From the NCBI GenBank assembly GCA_040954595.2, contig CM082583.2, positions 10,478,001-10,542,000 on the forward strand: a stretch of DNA of 64,000 bases, in the 5' to 3' direction. The stretch's first letter is position 1. Each line of letters begins with the position of its first letter. Source of the stretch: Balanoglossus misakiensis (lineage: Eukaryota; Hemichordata). The translations under genes and the position numbers were made by a program. Under the pieces are notes generated by a model. The model was given only the letters and a program-made list of their open reading frames with translations. It had not been told where the DNA came from and made no database searches. Positions 29,701-40,767 of the stretch are shown piece after piece.

Positions 29701-30302
29701 TGATGTAACATGTCAGGCGTTAAGTGCAATCCTTGAACTGGATTTTAAAATTTGTCATCATAAAGGGCTTCTTGAAATTATATTTGACATGAGTTTACAG
29801 CGGACAAATGCACTCTTTCGTACCACACAATTTATTGACATCCGTTTCTCATTAATGTGTTTCTTTAAGTTTCCAAACTCACTGATGAATGAGACTATAA
29901 AATAGATAAAAGGCCAAATTCGGGCATTTGTGTACGATACTTCCATTATAATAAAATTCAGCTTGCGATTTCAGTGGTTGTCAGTCAAATTAAGACCTTC
30001 GACGACAGTTCTTTGCCCACTAAATTTTATTGATTAAATCCCACTTATACCTCCTCGTGATAAGTCAATAGTCTTACATGGGTAAACCTTTCCACAATGT
30101 ACAGTTGAAATCAAATTAAATTTTATCATATAAAATGAATTTGGCTTGGTGTTTGGCGTTCACATTAAGTGGGAGCTTTCCTGTTAAGATTTTGACATGA
30201 AACTTTAAACTTTAATGATAATGTGAATTTCCATCAATGATGTTGGTGAGCTTGTTGAAGCAAAAACTATTTGGATTGTGTGTAAGATATTCAAGCAAGT
30301 TC
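26736..30302. other. Non-coding intergenic stretch
   Basis: No open frame with a recognisable domain, no RNA gene and no strong repeat beyond TACATGTA copies near 29668. Confidence 0.5.
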
Positions 30303-30339
30303 ATATATAATTCACAAGTTTCCTTTGTGAATTATATAT
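30303..30339. repeat. Perfect 15-bp hairpin with a 7-base loop
   Basis: Arms 30303-30317 and 30325-30339 are exactly complementary (core TATATAATTCACAA) around the loop GTTTCCT. AT-rich and isolated from any gene. It could be a small foldback remnant or a cruciform-prone site. Confidence 0.8.
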
Positions 30340-33300
30340 ACTGTGACAAAATTGGGGTGTGTTTTTAAAACTTCCTCTGACTGTAAACCCATTGTTTCGA
30401 AAATCAATTTAGGATGACGGCATATGAGATAAAAGTAGCAGTTTTAAATTGACAACAGACCAAACTGGGTTCATTATACAAAGCATTGATTTTTCGTCAG
30501 TTTTTCAGATACTACAAGACGACGCCATAATGAAACAGTAAACTCAACTGACAGGACTGTGTTGTGAGTTTGGTTGCCAGGGAAACCTGATTCCACTTGT
30601 GACAGCGCATTAGTTCGAACCTGTGTGAACATGCATCTCTGCCAACTCCGTGATTAGTGCTCTTTCTGCTCCCTGCATGCCACGCGGACCTTGTTCGTCG
30701 TATTAAAATATCACGCTGCTTGCTATAGTAACCTTAGACCCATGTTATTACACAAGGACACAGTGCGACAAGCTTTAATGTACAAAAGGTAGTTAATTAG
30801 CACTTTCAGAGACGCAAAACGTCGATTTAATGTATTTTACATGCATAATTTACATGCAGCGCATGCAAATATATTAATGTACAGGGATCGAGTGGCAAAT
30901 TTGCTTTTTCATGTTTCATTTCCCATCTTCCTCAAAGCCTATATCGTCCTGTGTGGTAAATTCAGTTGAGGTCAAATATTATTAAACTTAATTGAAGCTT
31001 TAAGTTTTGAATTCTATTTTTCATGTGTATCATATGTCAAACTAACTCGCCAACTACTGTCATATTCTAGACAAAGACAGATCATACACAGTTATTCTTT
31101 GGCTTATCTTGGATAATATAACTATATAATGTATTAAACATAATATTATGTGTCACTTCAATTAGTACTTGTCTTGAGGACACTCTAAGCGTGTTAATCG
31201 GAATGTTTAATAGGTCTCTGAGTTGTCGTCGAGGTCAACTGCAGATAATGGGAGTTCTGTGCCTTGTGGTGAAATTTTGAGTGAGAATTTGGAATGCTAT
31301 GCTTGTTGGTATAATTGACGTAAACTAGAACTATAAAGGACAATCCATCCTGATAATTCTACCTTGGCTGTAAAGATTCTCGTGTTTTAAGAGTGTTGAG
31401 CACCACTTGGAAATAGTCGCTAAGTCAAACACTGTCAGATGTTACATGAACGCTTCTGAACAGTGCACGCCCTACTTCTCTTTTTAGCTTTATTTTGGTG
31501 AAACTGAAAGTGACACCCAGTTACATTTGAGCTGGTGACTTGGACATTTTGACAGCTGGGTCAGAGTGACAGATTCTCCATTGCATTTATGGAGGATCTG
31601 GTACTAAACACTCCAGTATTGGAAACGTGGTGTTGCCATGTTTGATGTTTTACTGAGTATCAAAGTATTGCCCTCTTTGTCATAACATATTTGTTTTACG
31701 TTCTCCTATATATCACTTTCAGTATCCTTTCCCGCTTGATTGTGAAATTCGATGTCCTGAATTCAGCGGATAATGATTACAGAAGGAGAATCTCCCCTTT
31801 CATGTCATGACAGGGCTCCCCTTAGCGAGCAATTTATTCATTCTTCACGTCAAACGACTTCGCCTCTCGACGTTATTTATGCATTTCAGGGTGCCGGGAG
31901 TGTAGTATTGTGATAAACTCTAACATTTATTCAAACACTATTGAAACTTGAGTCGACACTGTTTAAACATAGACATTGTGCAAGCCTGCACTCAGTTACC
32001 TATTGAAGAACGCATTACTCCTGCGATTGTCAACCTTTCTTCTATTATATCGATGCCTGAAGTCAAACATTTTTTTAATATTACCAATTTATTCACTTTC
32101 TAACAAACCCAATATCAAACAACAGCTAAAGGAGTAAATATTATACGCTTGTCTGGTTGCACGTACATGTTTTTCAATACACATTCTATAAATCCTTTTA
32201 TAAAACCATCATTTTTCTGATTGACAGGTTAGAAAAAAATTAGGTGTAGTTAATCAATTGTACAGCGTTCACAACATCAAAATATTTTCCAGAAATTGCA
32301 ATGTAAACAGGGTGTCCTTGTCGAAAATGCCATAGCTTCCAAATTTACGTATTAGATGGTGATGAATATGTATGGCTGCTGTTTTTATTTTTGAAGGAGG
32401 AAAAAACACGACCTTTATTGATGACTGCAGTTACTGTTTTGTCCATTATGTAGCTTGGGTACCGTGTCCATTCCCCATACACCAATGGAAAATATGACGT
32501 AAGCAAATGGTGGTTGCCAACTTTCAAAACATGTAAACAGTTGTTGGTAAAAGAGAAATTCTGAATCATGCAGAGGGAGTTCATTTCAATAGTTACTGGG
32601 TGGATGCTGCGCAGTTTATCTCGAGCAGTAATTGAAAGACTCTGTGGTACAAAAATGTAAAAAGCAATTCCGAATTCGGAGAAATCAACTCGAGGAATAC
32701 ATTTTGTTGATTGCGGCGATAAGGAAAGCGAGCAAATTGCCTGTCTACATACATGAACGCCGTCACGCATGCTTTACGATTGATTGAACGATCTATTGAA
32801 GTGAGATCAATATACCGATAGTAAAAGATTACTCACAGATCAGCATTCCACATGACGCATTTAAACTGCTTCTAAAAATGTGCATGTATAACGATTGGAG
32901 TGATTATTGAACCAATCTTCACTCCATCTTTACTACATTAAAATTGGTACTAGGTTGAATAGTTTTAACGTTTATTTCAGTTACTGTACTTTTTACATGA
33001 TTGAATTTGAAACTAAGGATTATACTAACCCTGCAAATCAGTCATTTCCGGCTGTGTACATTCATGTGTTAGCAGGCTCTGGAGCTTAAGATTTGCGTGC
33101 CTGCAGGTAGGTTATTTCCGGTAGACCATGGCAAAGAAATACTAGGCTTTTGAATTAGAGTTTATATACCTGCAATTTGATGAATCCCAGTGGTATTAAG
33201 CGACGGAATAAGTGCCTCGCGCATTGATAACATACATGTACCAACAACACTGCCTAGGTTGGTTTTCTGATCATGATAATTTTACAGTGTAAACAGTATA

Positions 33301-36283
33301 CAAACCTGTGACATTCATTAAGCCTTTCCAAATATTACCCCCAAATTTCCCAAAGCGGCGATTTCTCTTAAGTATTTCAGTGAAATATAAATGTGAAAAG
33401 GAAAACGAATTCGTAAACACACACCGCGCTATAAGTTGATGACCTACTTAAAAAGTTCATTAGTCTCTTGGAATTGGCGATATCAGTATACAGCAGAGGG
33501 GAAATCACAGCCGACACTTCTTGATTCAATCTCGAGCCGTGCAGTTTAATGACATTTGAATCATGTAACGTCGAAGAAGTAGGATGGGATTCTCAAAGGC
33601 TACTTTACTTGTACGTATTAAGCCTTGCCCTCCCTGTGGTCCAGTGTTGCTACCGTCTTACATGGTTACGGGCATACCTCATTTAAGGGGGAAAATGGAC
33701 CTTTGTAATGCTCATTCTCAGAGTCTGGGAATATAAATTGCTAGAAATGATATTGGCGAGTATTGCAGCATGTACACATTTTGGCTGTAATCTACTTTTG
33801 GTCAAAATCGCTTCCTCTCAAGCACTGAAATTCATGGTTAAGGACGGTCGGAAATGTTGTTTCCTGTACCAGCACTTGATAAAGACAGAAATACCTTCAC
33901 AACACTTTGTGCTATGGTAACGCCAGTCATGAAAACGTGTATACTTTAACCGTGGCATGCATGCTTATTAAACTGTTGTTGCCAATTGGTTGCCTTCGCA
34001 ACAAAAAGTTGTCCTCCCTGCATCTTTATAGCTTAGTTCACTTCCTGTCTGGCAAGCCCAGTATTACGTTTAAATAATTGATGGTATACCAGTACATGTA
34101 TGTCACTAAGGCAACAACACACCTTGTGACGTGTTTATATGAATTATTAAATATGACTTCTTTTCTGCGCTTCAAAATTGGCATGCAAGGGGAATTATGG
34201 AAAGGGTGTTTATTCGAAATGCCTGTTGGGTTATTATAACAAGTTGGTTCCTACATATCATGCTTGTTCTGACCTGTATATAGAGATCACCATTAAAATG
34301 CCTTCTTTCGAGTTCATAAAATTTAAGGTTATGTAAAAAAAAAACGCATAACCACACCAGTTGGATGGCCATACATATTGGTTCTTATCACAAAACAAAT
34401 ATATGTGTACACATACATCACATTTTCCATGAACGAAATATGTTCTCAGACTGGTATTTCTGAGTAATTGCTCCAGAGGGATACATAGATTGGTGGGCAG
34501 AGTGTAATCTGTTAGTCGCCAGGACTACGTCTATTGGGACTAAGACAAACTCTCCTTGTTACAGGAAAGTGTATTTTGCGTCATGTCACGAAAAGGCGCC
34601 ACAATCCTTCTGATGAGATAATGACATATACTAAGTTTGACACGCCTGAACAACGCCAATTGTACAATTAAATGTCCTAGGTGATGTCCACTCTGATCTC
34701 TTCACTGTCAAAGAAAAGGAGAACAAAATCGACGCCTTTCTCTGTCGACTGCAATAAACTTAACATTCTCAGTTCCTTGACTTGTTCCTATGCTGCAATG
34801 CACTGTCATTATTGCAAACTTGCTACAAGGTTTGCAGATAAACTGCCAAGTAAATGTCACATTTTTTCATGTGGTGTGTGGGTAAACATGGCAATGGACA
34901 TGTGGCATATGACATTCGAACTGTGTGTAGTATATGGTTCTCATAAACACTGAAGTGAAGAATTAGAGTGATAGAAATGGTGGACATTTTGCTTTTTATA
35001 ACTCAGTACTTGATTGACACATCACAAATAGATCATAACCATATCCTTGATATCATTCCATGAATTCAGAAATTACATTTAATCCACAAGAGGTCACTAA
35101 AGGGTTTGTTGTTAAACAAGTATGTGACCAGTGAATATTATTTTTCCAGACTTTATGTGATTATTACATTTCATACACGGTTTTCTAATCAAATGTTAAT
35201 TCCGTCAAAAGACTCCTACCAAACTTATAATGTAAGCACTTTGCAATTCTTTGCCGGGTCTGGCATCATAGCCATTCTAATCTTTCCTAGTGACTGTTCG
35301 AGTTAAGACAGATTTTTCATCTATTCTAGCAATTCTTCGCGCGTTGGCATCCATCAGTTTTGACGATTATTTGGGAAGGTAGAGCAAATAGAAAATTCAT
35401 ACTTAATAAATTTTCATTATACATTGCATCGATTCATCACGACTCCACGACATGTATGAATCTTATAGCTGATACCTGAACCACGATGACATCAAGGTAT
35501 TAATTACTCATGCAACTTTTATATTCCCACTCCGAACACGTGATAGTTTTATACAATTTACAGTGTTCAATTCGCAAGTGTATGAATTGGACGTATGCAA
35601 TCTGACTCCACTGATCATTGTTGTTTACGGGTAAGGAAGAAAAAGAGATAAGCTTATGTCGAATTTGGCATTAACTATTCCCAGAATATTTATGTTGGAC
35701 AGACATAAACCAGTGTTGTGAATTTCTTTTCCAGTTTTCTTGTCGTTTCTTAGTACAATAGTGAGATTGGTATATACATGTACATGTATGTAGTGTAGGT
35801 AAATCAATAGCTGGCTAACATTGCGTGCCATCGACTGGATTGCCATTGTCAGTGACAAATTTCCAACTGTTTAGCGTAAGCAATGGGCTGGAGCAACACC
35901 ATTGTTGCGTGACACTTCTTGGGCTATTACTCAAACAGCAATTTCAATTGGAAAGCTGGTAATAAACACATCATGTATACATTGTACCTCGTTATAGGTT
36001 AACGCCATATATCACTAATTATAGCAACAGACCTGAAGCACTTACTGGTATATCATTTGCTAGTGAAACTAATTAGGACTACGTGCATTACTGACTAAAG
36101 CGCCCCTGGTTTCTGCGATGAAACTTACAGTATCAGTGTCAATATCTTTCCATGGTTGTATTCAACCTGCAGTTATCACTCCCTAAGAGATTTTAATGTG
36201 CTTATTATTACACACGTAAAAGAAAACTGAATGTATCAAAATTGATATCTGTGATATATATCTCTGAGTGCATACCGGTACAT
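30340..36283. other. Non-coding intergenic stretch
   Basis: Only short frames are present. The longest, 32345-32770 on the minus strand, shows no family signature. TACATGTA palindromes occur near 33233, 34094 and 35776. Confidence 0.5.
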
Positions 36284-36425
36284 GATGGTCTTACGGGATT
36301 TTGGCACCTTTCCTACAGGAATCCTAAAAGAATCCTTCAGGATTCCTATAAGGATTTCAATTGAAGACCCAAAGGATTCTTTTAGGTTTCCTGTAGGAGA
36401 GGTGCCAGAATCATGTAAGACTATC
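36284..36425. mobile_element. Foldback / MITE-like palindromic element
   Basis: Two 54-bp arms, 36284-36337 and 36372-36425, are inverted copies of each other with six mismatches by eye, around a 34-bp spacer. The arms carry GTCTTAC at the outer side, then GGCACC, then AGGAATCC/GGATTCCT-type motifs. Further short palindromes of the same kind (CTTATAGGAATCC) continue to about 36470. The structure fits a small non-autonomous foldback DNA element. No clear target-site duplication was found and no transposase is nearby. Confidence 0.6.
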
Positions 36426-39357
36426 CTACAGGATTCTTATAAGACAATATCTTATAGGAATCCTATAGAATATTGTGTAAGGCTTGTTTTGAAGGCTATT
36501 CCATAGCAACAGTTTGGCAGTTTTGCTAATGGTGTTCATAAAGTGGTTTGGAGTTGAATTCACAGATGTGTTCACGGAACTGATGTTTGACATGCATTAG
36601 GTGTTGGCTATAGGAAGTGAAAGTGACATAGAATGCTTTCTGGAAAAATACTCCAAACTAAACATTCAAAGAAGTACTAGTAAACAGAATAGTGAGGCCA
36701 CTTGATTTTCAAATACAAGTGCAAATGTGTCTTTTCATAAATGCTGACAATAACCTCCGCTGGAAAGGCAAGTGATTTCGAGTCATTACAAAATGTAAGA
36801 ATGAAGGGTATGTAGTTCGTGACATTCAAGCTCAATTGTTTCAGAAGCACTGTATCTCAATGCCAGCTACATGAAATTCTGTCCGTTTATCGCTGATACC
36901 TGCCTCATCGACCATGTCATTCGTATTGTGACTGCTGTACTTCACACGATAAACATGCCAAATGCACTCCGCAACAAATTATGCGGCCACAATAATACAC
37001 TGATTGGCTTCGTTTCGGTGAGCATTACATATTGTAGGTCAAGGTAGTTGCCGACAGAGACTTGAATCAAATAATGACGACAGCCATTAGCAAAGTTTTC
37101 ATCATGTTACTATCGTTTATTTCGAAGCTGCATTGATCTACTTGGTTTTGTTGCGTTTCACTATTAGGCTTGATTGGCTAGAAAACGTTGTCTTGGCAAC
37201 CACAAAACATGCGATTTCACTGAGCAGACTGCAGTGTGATGAACACACTGCCAGAAATGTAACGGCGAAGACTTTTTCCATTGAAAATATGACAAGGGGG
37301 TCATAAATTAAGAAACATTAATATTGTGTTCTGAACACATTTGTTGATTAGCTACATTACATGCACGGAGTGGTTTTTATTGAGATGGCAAAGAAAACAC
37401 GATTATGCGTATAATGAGACCTTGGGGAGGATTTTTGATGAAAAATTCAAATTACTGAAGTGATAACAATCAGTTTTCTATTTATTCATGGAAAGAGTAT
37501 ATTGCGACGCACGCAAAAACGTGACCTCCGAACACATTTAGCTGAGAAAGTTCCATACATCATGGTGGAGTCGTGTTTTCCTTCAGGCCATACCGACGGA
37601 TGCGGCGCGCGCATTGTGATCTGTTTACTGGTGAGACTGCAAAACAGCACGGCTAAGGAATTTTATAAACTTGCCCAAAATGAACAAACAGTACAGACCG
37701 ATTTTTCATGTTGGCAAGTTTTTTATTATCAATATGTATATAATATTTTTTTTCCGTATCAGCAAAAAACATATGACCTTGCTGACAGCACAAAGATAGT
37801 GCATCGCAATTGATGGCATTTACAAAAATAAACTGATATGTTATCAATTACAAAAATTGCAAAGGGAAACCAGTTTTATCTTTATCAAAGAGCTTCCCCA
37901 TTTTGAATGCACGTGTATTCCATTCGATTTTCCTGACATGAAATCTCGACACAGTTGGTGCTCCATAATCGGAAATAAGGATCATATTTCCTTCTTTGTT
38001 TGATCTCAAAGGAAATTGAATTGGGTTTGACTTGGTCTTCAATATTAGGATTCCGTACACACATTTCCAAAGATGTTCTATTTACCTCTCCGACTGGATA
38101 TAACATTATGGCCACCCAAAGAAGAGGCATATATCATAGCCAACATGAATTGATAGTTACTCTCTATGGACATATTTCTTAATGTTTGTCAGCAGATTTA
38201 TCAGTTGTTACAAATCAAGTCGGACTGTCGATGTTGAGCATCTACTGCAGTCTCTACTTCTTCATGAGTTGAATGTAGACCATTTTGCACAGTATAAACA
38301 GCACATGGCCCATCGTGCCCATCGCTTCCAGTCAATGTGGATGATGGTATAATGATCACAAACCACAAATATTACAGGCCCGCAGCAACCAGGTGGTAAA
38401 CCTATAGACAGAGTGGATTGGTGTCTCCAGAGGAATGGAGAATATGTTCAAAGAAATGGAAATGAAATCGGCAGCTGGCAGACAAAACTGATGATGCACC
38501 ATCTGCGCATGCACCCACATTCTGCTTAATATCCTGGAAAGTCTAGTCTCCCAAACGTCATAAGAATTCATTTTTAAAAATCACACCACCAACATTTATT
38601 AGATGTGTCTAAAATGGCATTGTTTTCACTTTACACCATTAAGTGACAGTTGCTGTTTGTACTTTTGTCAGTGGCTATAATCACTTGCATAATTTGGAAA
38701 CAGTGTACATAAGCACAGAAATGGTACGAATACTATGATCCTAAAATTATAGTATTGCAATCAATATTTCATGATGTAAAAGTAAATGAGTTGCTAGATA
38801 TTTGTGCACTTTTACACACTTGCCCGTTCTTTTTTCTCTCTCTTTCCTATACATGTAATATTTACAATTATCCTGTCAGACGTCGCTTCGATATCGAGTA
38901 ATCAAAGCAGAGAAAAGCCTGTATTTTCTCGCCGTTCAATATCGAGACATGAGACTGCATTCTAATTTCAGAGGCAGCATCTAATGGATTTTTTTTTCAG
39001 ACAAAATATGTTCGTTTGTGTGCATTAGAAATTTGTAATATCGAGGTTTTCTATTTTGAGGTAATCTCTACAGAACACGACGCGGTTTTGTTTCAATGGT
39101 TTCTTCGAGAGTGGTTTTTCAGTTTGATTGGAGTTTCTCTATTCGAAGTAATCAATAAAGTAATCCTCAAAATGGCATAGTTTATACAGCAGACCTTGAA
39201 TGTGACATTCTGCTGAACTTTTCCCGAAAATGGGCGTGGATGTAGAAACATTGTAATGTCTGAATACACGTCAATCATTTCGTACCAACTAGTTGCGTCA
39301 CATCGCGAAGGCGTGTACATGCATCTATCATACACTATCTTTTCATTTCTCTTTTAG
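36426..39357. other. Spacer upstream of receptor B
   Basis: No convincing gene. By the acceptor at 39356-39357, the part nearest 39357 should be the 3' end of an intron of receptor B. Its 5' untranslated exon and promoter must lie somewhere upstream, but could not be located by eye. Confidence 0.4.
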
Positions 39358-39385
39358 GGTTTCTTCCCCCGCAGTGCAGAAGAAT

Positions 39386-40685
39386 ATGGAAAACGTCTCC
39401 TCGACTCAATATAATTCTTCGATCCACTATAACAGCCTACCGTCAGCTTTGACAGTGGCCATTCCCATCGTCTATGGTTGTATCTGTATTCTGGGCTTAC
39501 TGGGAAACGGCGTGGTTATCTTCGTCACCATCAAACGCCGCTCGGCAAGTTCCGTGCCCAATGTATACGTTCTAAACCTTGCCGTGGCGGATTTTCTCTT
39601 CATGATCACCTTAACGCTCGTGGCGTATCAACATGCTTTTCATAACTGGTTATTCGGACCCATCGTTTGCAAGATAGCCATGTCTGTCGACGGGCTCAAC
39701 CAGTTTACAAGTGTGTACACCCTGACAGTGATGAGCATCGATCGCTACCTCGCCATAGCACACTCACTGAGATCAATAACATTCCGCACAGTTCACAATG
39801 CCAGGGTCATATGTTTTTTCATTTGGGTATTTTCGGCTGTTTTTGTGTTACCACTCTGGATGTATGGTGGGATTACGCCAAGTAACGGGACGTATCTTTG
39901 TGATCAACTGTGGCCCGACGAAAACTTTGAAACAGTGTTTATTCTCTACACTTTTTCGTTCGGGTTCGCCTTGCCTCTTGTCATTATCATCGGCTCGTAC
40001 GCCTGTATGCTGCGATACCTTGTCATGACAAAACGGCCGAGTTCAACAAGATCAACAAGTAGGAATGAGTCGAAACGTGTCGCTGTTTTGGTGTTTGCCA
40101 TCATTGCTGCGTTTGTCGTCTGCTGGCTGCCATTCTACGTCGTGCACATGATTGTGGTGTTTTTGCCAGGGCCAAGTTCCGTTGCGACGGCGTGGGTGTT
40201 TGTGTTTAGCATTTGTCTCAGCTACTCCAACAGTTGCATCAATCCGTTCATCTACACGTTCATCGGGCGTCGGTTTCGCATGGGATTTCTACCACTCCCC
40301 GAGTCCGAATGCTGCCGGAACCGGAAAGGGGGTGACAGGCGCCACAGACGGGTACGCAGAACTTTAAGCGGGAGTTCTGACACGTACGGTTCGAGGAGAT
40401 CATCAAACTCACAGAGAGTATGGAGCTGGCGAGACAGACTCACGGCAAGTACTTCACTACTACTGTTTAACATTTTTTGCGTATAGTTGTAGAGCATTCA
40501 AGTGTGTTCGCATAACATTGATATATTAAAACTTCAGAAAACAGCACGTTATAAGAGATATTCCAGTGAGTGAGATCAACAGTCCCAATTCCTTTAACAA
40601 ATCATTTTTTTTTCAGGTGGTGGAATCTGTCACATATGAAGAAACGTCTGTAGTAGGAAACCATCAAGACGAAAGCACTGTCTGA
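39386..40685 (+). CDS. Receptor B: somatostatin-receptor-like class A GPCR, two coding exons
   Basis: Plasma-membrane peptide receptor, 375 residues when spliced (39386-40444 joined to 40617-40685). The start ATG has A at -3 and G at +4. It lies just inside an exon that opens after CTTTTAG at 39357 or CCGCAG at 39374; in-frame residues upstream are probably intronic. Seen: sequons N3, N10 and N167, N41 (1.50), D69 (2.50), C95 (3.25), D102 (3.32), Q106 (3.36), DRY 119-121, W147 (4.50), C172 with W176-P177, CWLP 246-249, H254 (6.55), NPFIY 286-290, and likely palmitoylated C309-C310. DGLNQFTS and VMSIDRYLA closely resemble vertebrate somatostatin receptors, so Gi/o coupling is expected. Oddities: His at 6.55, and a tail intron with a GC donor. 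The spliced tail ends ESTV, a class I PDZ ligand; the unspliced reading instead adds 13 residues and stops at 40486. Confidence 0.93.
40445..40616 (+). other. GC-AG intron in the receptor B C-tail
   Basis: The donor ACG|GCAAGT fits the strict consensus of the minor GC-AG class. The acceptor is an eleven-base pyrimidine run (a C followed by T's) directly before AG. The intron is 172 bases, phase 0, and joins Thr353 to a 22-residue exon that reads straight to TGA. A weaker GT donor at 40418, also phase 0, is the alternative. Retention gives a different tail. Confidence 0.7.
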
Positions 40686-40761
40686 ATATATAAACATGTG
40701 ATGAGACAACTGTTAACGCTACGCCGTTATGCCTTGAAAAGAGACATTTATATTAACCTTC

Positions 40762-40767
40762 AATAAA
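40762..40767 (+). terminator. Poly(A) signal of receptor B
   Basis: AATAAA lies 77 bases past the terminal-exon stop and is followed by a GT-rich stretch (CTGTGTAGTTG). This is the expected arrangement for cleavage and polyadenylation, and it supports the spliced gene model. Confidence 0.7.

Noticed and set aside
32345-32770. 141-codon minus-strand open frame
   Set aside because: No recognisable family or signal peptide; isolated within non-coding sequence.
36282-36506. 74-codon open frame
   Set aside because: It is the translation of the foldback element; its repeated peptides come from the palindromic DNA.
39293-39385. 31 extra in-frame residues before the receptor B start
   Set aside because: They lie across a pyrimidine-rich acceptor (CTTTTAG) and are not receptor-like; the ATG at 39386 has the better context.
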